Source: Cellulomonas xiejunii
GTDB lineage: Bacteria; Actinomycetota; Actinomycetes; Actinomycetales; Cellulomonadaceae
Length of the DNA stretch: 64,000 bases
Direction: 5' to 3'
NCBI RefSeq assembly: GCF_024508315.1
Contig: NZ_CP101987.1
Location: 3,348,001-3,412,000, forward strand
This document shows, piece by piece, positions 45,082-53,023 of the stretch. Under the pieces are notes generated by a model. That model ran no database searches. It was not told the origin of the DNA and worked only from the letters and a program-made list of their open reading frames with translations. The position numbers and the translations under genes are program-made. Numbering within the stretch: the first letter of the stretch is position 1; each line of letters starts with the position of its first letter.

Positions 45082-46628
45082 GCGTGGGCTCCGCTCGGGG
45101 GGACGGTCGCGGCGATGGTCTCGAGGATGGTCGACGTGGTCACGTCGTCGGTGTTGACGAGGTCGTCGACCTTCTTCCGGTCCCGCATGACGACGAGCCG
45201 CTGGCTCAGGCGCAGGACCTCCTCGAGCTCGGAGGAGATGAACACGACGGACATGCCGTCCTGGGCCAGCTCGGTCACGAGCTTCTGGATCTCGGCCTTG
45301 GCGCCGACGTCGATGCCACGCGTGGGCTCGTCGAGGATGAGCAGCCGCGGTGCGGTGGCCAGCCAGCGGGCCAGCAGCACCTTCTGCTGGTTGCCGCCGG
45401 ACAGGTTGCGAATCAACGCGTTCGGGTTGGGCGGGCTGATCTGCAGCGCGGTGATGTACTTCGCGACGACGTCGTCGAGCTGCCGGCGCGGCAGGGGACG
45501 CCAGGTGCCGCGGCGGGCCTGCAGGGCCAGGGCGATGTTCTCGCGGACCGTGAGGTCGGCGACGATGCCCTCCTTCTTGCGGTCCTCGGTGGAGTACGCG
45601 ATGCCGTGGGCGAGCGCCGCGAGCGGCGACGTGAGCCGCGTCAGCCTGCTCTGGACGTGGACCTCGCCGTTGTCGGGCCGGTCGGCGCCGGACAGCAGCC
45701 GCGCCATCTCGGTCCGCCCCGAGCCGAGCAGCCCCGCGACGCCGAGGATCTCCCCGGCGTACAGGTTGACGTCGAACGGCTGGACGGAGCCGTTCTTGCC
45801 CAGGCCGACGGCCGTGAGGAAGGGCGTCTCCCGCTCCGAGTGGATCGTGATCGTCGAGCGCGCCTTCTCCTCGATGCCGGCGAGCGCGTCGCCCGACCGC
45901 CCGATCATCGCGGCGATGAGCTGGCGGCGCGGCAGGTCCTCGATGCGGTGCTCACCGACGAACCGGCCGTTGCGCAGCACGGTGACGCGGTCGGAGATCT
46001 CGTAGATCTGGTCGAGGAAGTGCGAGACGAACAGGACGGCGACACCGTCCGCCTTGAGCTGGCGCACGACGCGGAACAGCTCGGCGACCTCGGCGTTGTC
46101 GAGGCTCGACGTCGGCTCGTCGAGGATCAACACCTTCGCGTCGACGACGAGCGCCCGCGCGATCGCGCAGAGCTGCTGCACGGCGATCGTGTGCGACGAC
46201 AGCATCGAGCGCGGGTCGACGTCGAGGTTGAGGCGCGCGAGGTACTCGGCGGCGCGGCGTCGTGTGGCGCGCCAGTCGATGAAAGGGCCGCGGCGCACCT
46301 CGTGGCCGAGCATGACGTTCTCGGCCACCGTGAGGTTCGCGCAGAGGTTGACCTCCTGGTAGACGGTCGAGATGCCGGCAGCCTGCGCCTGGCTGGGCCC
46401 GTCGAAGCGCAGGTCGTGACCGTCGACCTCGATACGGCCCGAGTCGATCGAGTACACGCCGGTCAGCGCCTTGATGAGCGTGGACTTGCCGGCGCCGTTC
46501 TCACCCATGAGGGCGTGCACCTCACCCGGGAACAGGCGGAAGCCGACGTCGTCGAGGGCCTTGACGCCCGGGAAGGCGATCGAGATGCCCGTCATCTGCA
46601 CGACGGGGGCGGGGGGTGCTGCGGACAT
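45078..46628 (-). CDS. ytfR: sugar ABC transporter ATPase with two cassettes (YtfR-like)
   Basis: A 516-aa duplicated ATPase. The first cassette has Walker A GENGAGKST, an unusually short signature region (SSHTIAVQQLCAIARAL) and Walker B VLILDEPTSSLD. The second has GLLGSGRTEMAR (no canonical Walker A Lys, as usual in RbsA/YtfR), signature LSGGNQQKVLLARWL and LLILDEPTRGIDVG. Tandem cassettes are the norm for this importer class. It follows the binding-protein gene after a strong intercistronic stem-loop. Confidence 0.93.
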   Translation of the reverse strand: MSAAPPAPVVQMTGISIAFPGVKALDDVGFRLFPGEVHALMGENGAGKSTLIKALTGVYSIDSGRIEVDGHDLRFDGPSQAQAAGISTVYQEVNLCANLTVAENVMLGHEVRRGPFIDWRATRRRAAEYLARLNLDVDPRSMLSSHTIAVQQLCAIARALVVDAKVLILDEPTSSLDNAEVAELFRVVRQLKADGVAVLFVSHFLDQIYEISDRVTVLRNGRFVGEHRIEDLPRRQLIAAMIGRSGDALAGIEEKARSTITIHSERETPFLTAVGLGKNGSVQPFDVNLYAGEILGVAGLLGSGRTEMARLLSGADRPDNGEVHVQSRLTRLTSPLAALAHGIAYSTEDRKKEGIVADLTVRENIALALQARRGTWRPLPRRQLDDVVAKYITALQISPPNPNALIRNLSGGNQQKVLLARWLATAPRLLILDEPTRGIDVGAKAEIQKLVTELAQDGMSVVFISSELEEVLRLSQRLVVMRDRKKVDDLVNTDDVTTSTILETIAATVPPSGAHA

Positions 46629-46655
46629 CGGTGTCCTCTCCTGCTCGACGGGCGC

Positions 46656-46691
46656 CCCGGGCGCACCGGCTCGTGGGCCGGTGCGCCCGGG
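46656..46691 (-). other. Intercistronic stem-loop between ytfQ and ytfR
   Basis: CCCGGGCGCACCGGC-TCGTGG-GCCGGTGCGCCCGGG is a perfect 15-bp stem with a 6-nt loop. It sits 14 bp after the binding-protein stop and within the operon, so it is probably an attenuator or 3'-end stabiliser that raises binding-protein output over the membrane parts. Confidence 0.75.
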
Positions 46692-46705
46692 ACGTCGCTC
46701 GCACG

Positions 46706-47695
46706 TCAGTACGCGCGGGCGTCCACGTCGGCCTGCGTGATCGTCTGGTCGAACGCCTTGTCGATCACGATGGTCTCCTTCGGCACGTCCTCGCCGTCGT
46801 AGACCTTCGTGATGAGCTCGGCCAGCTGGTCGCCGAAGACCGGGTTGCACTCGACGACGAAGTTGAACTTCTTGTCGACGAGCGCCTGCAGCCCGTCGCG
46901 CACGCCGTCGACGGACACGATCTGGATGTCCTTGCCGGGCACCTTGCCGGCGGCCTCGATGGCCTCGATGGCACCCAGGCCCATGTCGTCGTTGTGGGTG
47001 AAGATCATCGTCATGTCGGGGTACGCCTGCAGGGCGGCCTCGACGGCCGTCTTGCCCTCGGCGCGCGTGAAGTTGCCGGACGCCTTGCCGATGATCTGCT
47101 CCCCGACGACCTCGCCGAAGCCCTCCTCGCGGTCGACCTGCGCACCGGAGCCGAGCGTGCCCTGCAGCTCGAAGATCTTGGCGTCGGGCGCGTTCTCGGC
47201 CACCCACTCGCCAGCGGTGGTGCCCTCGGCCTTGAAGTCGGCACCGATCCAGGTGACGAACGGGTCGTCGACCGTGGTGTCGACGGTGCGGTCGACGAGC
47301 ACGACGGGGATGCCGGAGTCCTTGATCTCCTGCAGGACCTCGTCCCAGCCGGTCTCGATGACCGGGGAGAACGCGATGACGTCGACGTCCTGCGCGATGA
47401 AGTCGCGCAGCGCCTTGATCTGGTTCTCCTGCTTCTGCTGCGCGTCGACGAACTTCAGGTCGAACCCGTTGTCCTTCGACAGGCTCTCCTTGACCGACTC
47501 GGTGTTGGCGGTGCGCCAGCCGGACTCGGCGCCGAGCTGCGAGAACCCGACGCGGATGAGGTCGCTGCCCCCGTCGCCGGTGTCGCCGCCGTCGGCTGCG
47601 GTGTCCGAGCCGCCGCCGCAGGCCGCGAGGGCCAGGATCGTGAACGTCGCGACGGCACCGGCGAGACCGGTCCGGGCGCGGTTGATGCCCTTCAT
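46706..47695 (-). CDS. ytfQ: sugar ABC transporter binding lipoprotein (YtfQ-like)
   Basis: A 329-aa lipoprotein with lipobox LAAC. The mature protein follows E. coli YtfQ closely by eye: VGFSQLGAESGWRTANT, DAQQKQENQIKALRDFIAQ, SPVIETGWDEVLQEIKD, VDRTVD, ELQGTLGSGAQVDREEGF, GNFTRAEGKT and FTHNDDMGLGAIEAI. YtfQ binds galactofuranose and related furanose sugars; arabinofuranose would make sense beside GH62/GH43 enzymes, but that is inference. It is first in the operon and lies 265 bp downstream of a LacI gene read in the same direction. Confidence 0.93.
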   Translation of the reverse strand: MKGINRARTGLAGAVATFTILALAACGGGSDTAADGGDTGDGGSDLIRVGFSQLGAESGWRTANTESVKESLSKDNGFDLKFVDAQQKQENQIKALRDFIAQDVDVIAFSPVIETGWDEVLQEIKDSGIPVVLVDRTVDTTVDDPFVTWIGADFKAEGTTAGEWVAENAPDAKIFELQGTLGSGAQVDREEGFGEVVGEQIIGKASGNFTRAEGKTAVEAALQAYPDMTMIFTHNDDMGLGAIEAIEAAGKVPGKDIQIVSVDGVRDGLQALVDKKFNFVVECNPVFGDQLAELITKVYDGEDVPKETIVIDKAFDQTITQADVDARAY

Positions 47696-47762
47696 GCAAC
47701 TCCTCCTCGAGCAGCTGGCCGACGTCCTCGTCGACCTATCCAGGGATGCGTGACGGGATGAG

Positions 47763-47776
47763 TGTGAACGTTCTCA
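47763..47776. promoter_or_regulatory. LacI-type operator candidate before ytfQ
   Basis: TGTGAACGTTCTCA is symmetric at 6 of 7 pairs around GAACGTTC, 68 bp before the ytfQ start. The likely binder is the LacI protein encoded upstream. The rest of the 265-bp gap holds no gene. Confidence 0.7.
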
Positions 47777-47960
47777 GGGGGCACGTCAACGCGTTGAGGT
47801 TGCGGTTCGATCACGAGCGTCACCGCAGGCCAGGGGCCAGAAACCCGGTGTTCACCCATCGGTGTGAGCGATCACATGCCACGGACGGCCCCACCTGCAC
47901 CGACGCCCGTCACCCTTCCGCGGACCCTCCTCCTCTCCCCGTCAACCGGATCTTTCCCCC

Positions 47961-49031
47961 TCAGAGCAGCACCCGCGCCGGGTCGCGCGGCGGCGCCGTG
48001 CTCTCGCGGACCAGGAGCCGCGGCGACACCGACACCGACGACGACGTCGCCACCCCGTCGCGCGCGTCCAGCAGCAGCTCGACGCAGCGGTAGCCGAGCT
48101 CCTCGAGCTCCTGCGCGACCGTGGTCAGTGGCGGGACGAAGTGCGCCGAGCCGTCGCCGTCGTCGTAGCCCACGACCGACACGTCGTGCGGCACCTTCAG
48201 GCGCGCGTCCGCGAGCGCGTGCATCATGCCCAGCGCCAGCAGGTCGTTGGCCGCGAAGATCGCCGTCGGCAGGGTCGAGCGCCGGCGCCGCACCCGCGCC
48301 ACGAGCTCCTGGCCCGCGAGGTAGCCGACCTCGGCGCTCCAGTCGTCCGCCCACAGCGTGCGCGGCGCCAGGCCGGCGGCCGCCATCGTCTCGCGGAAGC
48401 CGACGGCCCGTGCGCGCGCGTCGACCCACGGCGCCGGACCGGCCAGGTGCAGCACGTCGCGGTGACCCAGGTCCAGCAGGTGCTGCGTCGCGACCTTCGC
48501 GCCCGCCTCCTGGTCGATCGCGACCGCCAGGCCGTGCTCGCCACCGGTGCGACCCGCGACCACGACCGGCACCTGCGTCGTCGACTCGAGCACCGCGGCG
48601 GCGGCCTCGTCGTGCGACGCGATGACGACGATCCCGTCGACGCCCTGGTCGAGCAGGTGCTCGATCGCGGCCGTGACCTCGTCCTTGTGCTGCAGGTCGA
48701 CGGTCGCGAGGGACACGAAGAGGCCCTTGGCCCGCGCCGCCTGCTCGATCGACACGAGCGTGCGCGTCGGCCCGAACAGGTGCGAACCCGAGGAGACCAC
48801 GCCGAACACGCCCGTGCGTCGCGTCTTGAGCGCGCGCGCTGCGATGTTGCGCCGGTAGCCGAGGCGCTGCATCGCGTCGAGGACCCGCTCGCGCGTGTCG
48901 GTCGCGACGTTGGGGTGGTCGTTGATGACCCGCGAGACCGTCTGGTACGACACACCGGCCACCGTCGCCACGTCCGTGATGGCGGGTGGCCGCGGACGGG
49001 CGTTCGCGGGCGACAGGGGCGGCGTGCTCAC
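47961..49031 (-). CDS. LacI-family regulator of the ytfQRT-yjfF operon
   Basis: A 356-aa regulator. The helix-turn-helix is AITDVATVAGVSYQTVSRVINDHPNV, with the hinge RRNIAARALKTRRTGVFGVV. The ligand domain has IFAANDLLALGMMHAL and VVGYDDGDGSAHFVPPLTTVAQ. It is encoded directly upstream of the sugar importer on the same strand and likely controls it through the box at 47763-47776. It is a candidate for the similar box before the xylanase gene too. GTG start at 49031, chosen because sequence further upstream is the intergenic promoter region. Confidence 0.92.
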   Translation of the reverse strand: MSTPPLSPANARPRPPAITDVATVAGVSYQTVSRVINDHPNVATDTRERVLDAMQRLGYRRNIAARALKTRRTGVFGVVSSGSHLFGPTRTLVSIEQAARAKGLFVSLATVDLQHKDEVTAAIEHLLDQGVDGIVVIASHDEAAAAVLESTTQVPVVVAGRTGGEHGLAVAIDQEAGAKVATQHLLDLGHRDVLHLAGPAPWVDARARAVGFRETMAAAGLAPRTLWADDWSAEVGYLAGQELVARVRRRRSTLPTAIFAANDLLALGMMHALADARLKVPHDVSVVGYDDGDGSAHFVPPLTTVAQELEELGYRCVELLLDARDGVATSSSVSVSPRLLVRESTAPPRDPARVLL

Positions 49032-49127
49032 CCGCCCAGCCTCGCACGTCCGACCTATCGTGGGCACAGGTCCGACGGACGCGTGTTTTCCGCGACCGCC
49101 GTCGCGCACCGCCGAGAGGAGGCCCGG

Positions 49128-50339
49128 GTGACCCACCGCCGGCTGCCGAGATGGTCCGAGCTCGCACCCCTCGTGCGCCCCCGGCCGGTGCGGCTCGACC
49201 CCGTGCAGCGCCGCCTCGAGGACGCGCTGACGATCGCCGACCTGCGCCGCGTCGCCCGACGCCGGACCCCGCGCGCGGTCTTCGACTACACCGACGGCGC
49301 CGCCGAGGGCGAGCTCACGCTGCGCCGCGCGCGCCGGCTGTTCCGCGACCTCGAGCTGCGCCCGTCGGTCCTGCAGGACGTGTCGCACGTCGACACGACG
49401 ACGTCGTACCTGGGCCGGCCGTCGGCGCTGCCGTTCGCGTTCGCCCCGACCGGCTTCACGCGGCTCATGCACCACGAGGGTGAGCGGGCCGTCGCGCGCG
49501 TCGCGCAGCGCCGCGGCGTCCCGTACGCGCTGTCGACCATGGGCACGACGTCGATCGAGGACGTCGCCGCCGCGGCGCCCGACGCGCGCCGGTGGTTCCA
49601 GCTGTACGTGTGGAAGGACCGTGCCGCGGGCGAGGACCTCATGGCGCGCGCGCGGGCCTGCGGGTACGAGGCGCTCATGCTGACGGTCGACGTGCCGGTC
49701 GCCGGCGCAAGGCTGCGCGACGTCCGCAACGGGTTCTCGATCCCGCCGTCCCTGACCGCGCGGACCGTGCTCGACGCGGCCACGCACCCGGCCTGGTGGG
49801 CGAACCTGCTGACCACGGACCCGCTGACCTTCGCGTCCCTCAGCTCCTGGAGCGGGACCGTGGCCGACCTGCTCGACCAGCTCTTCGACCCGACCATGAC
49901 CATCGCCGACCTCGAGTGGCTGCGCGCGTCGTGGGACGGTCCGCTGATCATCAAGGGCGTCCAGACCGTCGAGGACGCGCGCCGCGTGACCGACGCGGGC
50001 GCCGACGCGGTCGTGCTCTCGAACCACGGCGGGCGGCAGCTCGACAAGGCGCCCGTGCCACTGCGTCTGCTGCCCGACGTGCTCGACGCGGTCGGCGACC
50101 GCACCGAGGTCTGGGTCGACACGGGCATCACGCACGGGTCGGACGTCGTGGCCGCGCTGGCGCTCGGGGCCCGCGGCACGCTCGTCGGTCGCGCGTACCT
50201 CTACGGCCTGATGGCGGGCGGCGAGCGCGGCGTGGACCGGGCGGTGCAGATCCTCGAGCGCGAGGTGCGGCGCACGATGGCGCTGCTGGGGGTGAGCGAG
50301 GTCAGCGGGCTCGGTGAGCGGCACGTGCGCCTCCCCTGA
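49128..50339 (+). CDS. lldD: FMN-dependent alpha-hydroxy-acid dehydrogenase (L-lactate dehydrogenase-like)
   Basis: A 403-aa FMN TIM-barrel enzyme of the LldD/glycolate oxidase family: VFDYTDGAAEGELTLRR, SYLGRPSALPFAFAPTGFTRLMH, ALSTMGTTSIEDVA, IIKGVQTVEDARR and the catalytic His-Arg block LSNHGGRQLD are all present. It oxidises L-lactate or a related 2-hydroxy acid, passing electrons to the respiratory chain. GTG start with GAGAGGAGGCCC upstream. It is divergent from the LacI gene with a 96-bp promoter region. The substrate choice (lactate versus glycolate/mandelate) is uncertain. Confidence 0.9.
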   Translation: MTHRRLPRWSELAPLVRPRPVRLDPVQRRLEDALTIADLRRVARRRTPRAVFDYTDGAAEGELTLRRARRLFRDLELRPSVLQDVSHVDTTTSYLGRPSALPFAFAPTGFTRLMHHEGERAVARVAQRRGVPYALSTMGTTSIEDVAAAAPDARRWFQLYVWKDRAAGEDLMARARACGYEALMLTVDVPVAGARLRDVRNGFSIPPSLTARTVLDAATHPAWWANLLTTDPLTFASLSSWSGTVADLLDQLFDPTMTIADLEWLRASWDGPLIIKGVQTVEDARRVTDAGADAVVLSNHGGRQLDKAPVPLRLLPDVLDAVGDRTEVWVDTGITHGSDVVAALALGARGTLVGRAYLYGLMAGGERGVDRAVQILEREVRRTMALLGVSEVSGLGERHVRLP

Positions 50340-50374
50340 CCCGACCCGGGGCCGCGTCCGCCCCGGTGTGGCGG

Positions 50375-50389
50375 CGCTAAATGATTCGG
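50375..50389 (+). promoter_or_regulatory. Element shared with the xylanase promoter region
   Basis: CGCTAAATGATTCGG lies 121 bp before the PL11 start. CGCTAAACGATTCGC lies 165 bp before the xylanase start in the same relative orientation. Confidence 0.45.
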
Positions 50390-50432
50390 AGACCTGCGGC
50401 GCAGGGCGCTCACGCCTACGGTCGCCTCGACC

Positions 50433-50446
50433 TCGAAGCGCTGTGC
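50433..50446. promoter_or_regulatory. LacI/CelR-like box before the PL11 gene
   Basis: TCGAAGCGCTGTGC contains GAAGCGCT, the core of the boxes at 29894, 33874 and 33974, and sits 64 bp before the start codon. Symmetry outside AGCGCT is weak. Confidence 0.35.
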
Positions 50447-50509
50447 GTCCACGTGCGCACCCGGCGTCCCCGCGGTCCACGACGGACGACCCAGGAAGAG
50501 GTCCGGCGC

Positions 50510-52810
50510 ATGCGACGTCGCAGCACGGCAGCACTCGCGGCGGTCGCCGCCACCGCCACCACGCTCGGTGTCCTCGCCACGGCTTCGGCCGCGTCGGCCG
50601 CCGTGGCGTGCAAGGTCACCTACACGGTCACGAACCAGTGGCACGGCGGCTTCGGGGCGGACGTCCGCGTCGACAACCTCGGTGACGCGCTCAACGGCTG
50701 GACGCTGACCTGGGCGTTCACCGCCGGGCAGAGCGTGCAGCAGGCGTGGAACGGCACCGCGACGCAGTCCGGCTCGCAGGTGTCCGTCGGCAACGCGGCG
50801 TGGAACGGGGCCGTCGGGTCCGGTGGGCAGATCGCGTTCGGGTTCAACGGCACGTCCGACGGCACGACCAACCCCGCCCCGACGTCGTTCTCGCTCAACG
50901 GCACGACGTGCACGGGGTCGGTCGCCCCGACGACGACCACGCCGACCGCCTCCCCCACGCAGCAGCCGACGCCCACCGCGTCGCCCACGCCCACCGCGTC
51001 GCCGACGCCCACGCCGACGCCCACGCCCACGCAGCAGCCGACGTCCACGCCCAACCCCGTCCCGACGACGCCCGTCCCCGGGGCGCGCCAGCTCGAGGAC
51101 CTCGACCGCGGCCTGATCTCCGTGCGGTCCGGCAACGGGAACCTCGTGCAGTGGCGCCTGCTCGGCTACGAGGACCGCGGCACCGGGTTCCACGTCTACC
51201 GCGACGGCACACGCATCACGTCGTCGCCGGTCACCGGCTCGACCAACCACCTCGACGCCGGGGCGTCCGCGACCGCCCGGTACACCGTGCGGGCCGTCGA
51301 GAACGGTGCCGAGCAGGCCGCGTCCGGGCCGTCGCTGACCCTCGGCAACGGCTACCTCGACGTCCCCGTGCAGCGGCCGTCGTCCGACCACGTCATCAAC
51401 GACGGGTCCGTCGGGGACCTCGACGGCGACGGCGACCTCGACGTCGTCCTGAAGTGGGACCCGTCGAACGCCAAGGACAACAGCCAGGCCGGCGTCACCG
51501 GCAACGTCTACCTCGACGGCGTGACGCTGCAGGGCCAACGCCTGTGGCGCATCGACCTGGGCCGCAACATCCGTGCCGGCGCGCACTACACGCAGTTCCA
51601 GGTGTACGACTACGACGGCGACGGCAGGGCCGAGGTCGCCGTCAAGACCGCCGACGGCACGCGCTCGGGCACGGGGCAGGTCATCGGCAACGCGAACGCC
51701 GACCACCGCAACGGCGAGGGCTACGTGCTGTCCGGCCCCGAGTACTTCACGGTCTTCCGCGGCGACACCGGAGCGGTCGGCGCGACCACCGACTACGTGC
51801 CGCCCCGCGGGATGGTGTCGAGCTGGGGCGACTCCTACGGCAACCGCGTCGACCGGTTCCTCGCCGGCACCGCGTACGTCGACGGGCAGCGGCCGTCGAT
51901 CATCATGGCGCGCGGCTACTACACGCGTGCCGTCGTGGCCGCGTGGGATTACCGCGACGGGCAGCTGACACGCCGGTGGACGTTCGACTCGAACAGCTCG
52001 ACGGCCGGCAACGCCGCGTACGCCGGTCAGGGCAACCACTCGCTGTCGATCGCGGACGTCGACGGCGACGGGCGCGACGAGGTCGTGTACGGCGCCGCGA
52101 CCATCGACGACGACGGGCGCGGCCTGTGGGTCAACGGCACGGGGCACGGCGACGCCGGGCACGTGGGCGACCTCGTCCCGTCGCGACCGGGTCTGGAGTA
52201 CTTCAAGGTCACCGAGGACAAGGCGCAGCCCAACATGTGGGTCGCCGACGCGCGCACCGGCCAGACGCTGTGGCGCAGTGGCACGGGCGCGGACAACGGG
52301 CGCGGCGTCGCGGCCGACGTGTGGGCCGGCAGCCCCGGTGCGGAGGCGTGGTCGTCGGCCGAGGCGGACCTGCGCAACGCCGCGAACGGCGCGTCCGTGG
52401 GCCGCAAGCCGTCGTCGGCGAACTTCCTGGCCTGGTGGGACGGCGACCCGGTGCGCGAGCTGCTCGACGGCACGAAGGTCGACAAGTACGGCACCGGCGG
52501 GGAGACCCGCCTGCTGACGGGGTCGGACGTCCGTGCGAACAACGGCACCAAGTCGACGCCCGTGCTGTCGGGCGACATCCTCGGAGACTGGCGCGAGGAG
52601 GTGATCTGGGCGCGGTCCGACGAGGGTGCGCTGCGCATCTACGCGACGCCGACCGTGACGTCGCACCGGGTGCACACGCTGCTGCACGACTCGATGTACC
52701 GGGTCGCGCTCGCCTGGCAGAACACCGCCTACAACCAGCCGCCGCACCCGTCGTTCTTCCTGGGCGACCCGTTCACGGCTCCCCCGCAACCGCGGCTCTA
52801 CGTCCGCTGA
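50510..52810 (+). CDS. secreted CBM2 - PL11 rhamnogalacturonan lyase
   Basis: A 766-aa secreted lyase. It has a signal peptide (1-30, ASASAA end) and an N-terminal CBM2 (about 32-136) with paired Cys34/Cys134 and the WHGGF, LNGWTLTWAF and GQIAFGFNG blocks. A Pro/Thr linker (about 140-190) follows. The PL11 domain starts QLEDLDRGLISVRSGNGNLVQWRLLG and continues with DLDGDGDLDVVLKWDPSNAKDN, VYDYDGDGRAEVAVKTADGT, ADVDGDGRDEVVYG and GDILGDWREEVIWA. The Asp-rich loops bind calcium around a beta-propeller. It cleaves the rhamnogalacturonan I backbone by beta-elimination, and the CBM2 would hold it on cellulose. The start at 50510 gives a clean signal peptide and has GGAAGAGG upstream. Confidence 0.94.
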   Translation: MRRRSTAALAAVAATATTLGVLATASAASAAVACKVTYTVTNQWHGGFGADVRVDNLGDALNGWTLTWAFTAGQSVQQAWNGTATQSGSQVSVGNAAWNGAVGSGGQIAFGFNGTSDGTTNPAPTSFSLNGTTCTGSVAPTTTTPTASPTQQPTPTASPTPTASPTPTPTPTPTQQPTSTPNPVPTTPVPGARQLEDLDRGLISVRSGNGNLVQWRLLGYEDRGTGFHVYRDGTRITSSPVTGSTNHLDAGASATARYTVRAVENGAEQAASGPSLTLGNGYLDVPVQRPSSDHVINDGSVGDLDGDGDLDVVLKWDPSNAKDNSQAGVTGNVYLDGVTLQGQRLWRIDLGRNIRAGAHYTQFQVYDYDGDGRAEVAVKTADGTRSGTGQVIGNANADHRNGEGYVLSGPEYFTVFRGDTGAVGATTDYVPPRGMVSSWGDSYGNRVDRFLAGTAYVDGQRPSIIMARGYYTRAVVAAWDYRDGQLTRRWTFDSNSSTAGNAAYAGQGNHSLSIADVDGDGRDEVVYGAATIDDDGRGLWVNGTGHGDAGHVGDLVPSRPGLEYFKVTEDKAQPNMWVADARTGQTLWRSGTGADNGRGVAADVWAGSPGAEAWSSAEADLRNAANGASVGRKPSSANFLAWWDGDPVRELLDGTKVDKYGTGGETRLLTGSDVRANNGTKSTPVLSGDILGDWREEVIWARSDEGALRIYATPTVTSHRVHTLLHDSMYRVALAWQNTAYNQPPHPSFFLGDPFTAPPQPRLYVR

Positions 52811-52814
52811 CGCA

Positions 52815-52932
52815 ACTGGATCGCCCTCTCACGCCCAGGGGGAACCCCCCCTTGGGCGCGAGAGTGCAATCCAGTCACCCTGCTCCCGCCCCTCCCCATC
52901 GCCCTTGGGCGCGAGAGTGCAATCCAGTCACC
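52815..52932. repeat. Dispersed repeat, cluster 3: one inverted and two direct copies
   Basis: An inverted copy ACTGGATCGCCCTCTCACGC lies at 52815-52834. Two direct copies GCGCGAGAGTGCAATCCAGTCACC lie at 52856-52879 and 52909-52932, both with GCGCGAG in place of GCGTGAG. They sit between two genes read in the same direction. Confidence 0.93.
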
Positions 52933-53023
52933 CCACGTCCCCCGACGTGCGTCGCGGTGGCGCGGGGTGCGTCAGCAGCCGCGCCGCCCCGCGATGTGTG
53001 AGGGTGTGCGACGGGAGGACGAC

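Noticed and set aside
50381-50509. 43-residue upstream extension of the PL11 lyase
   Set aside because: It would place an Arg-rich segment before a good signal peptide and covers the promoter elements; the ATG at 50510 has GGAAGAGG upstream.
47961-50534. 857-codon minus-strand frame
   Set aside because: Only the part from 49031 down is the LacI regulator; the rest is antisense to the lldD-like gene.
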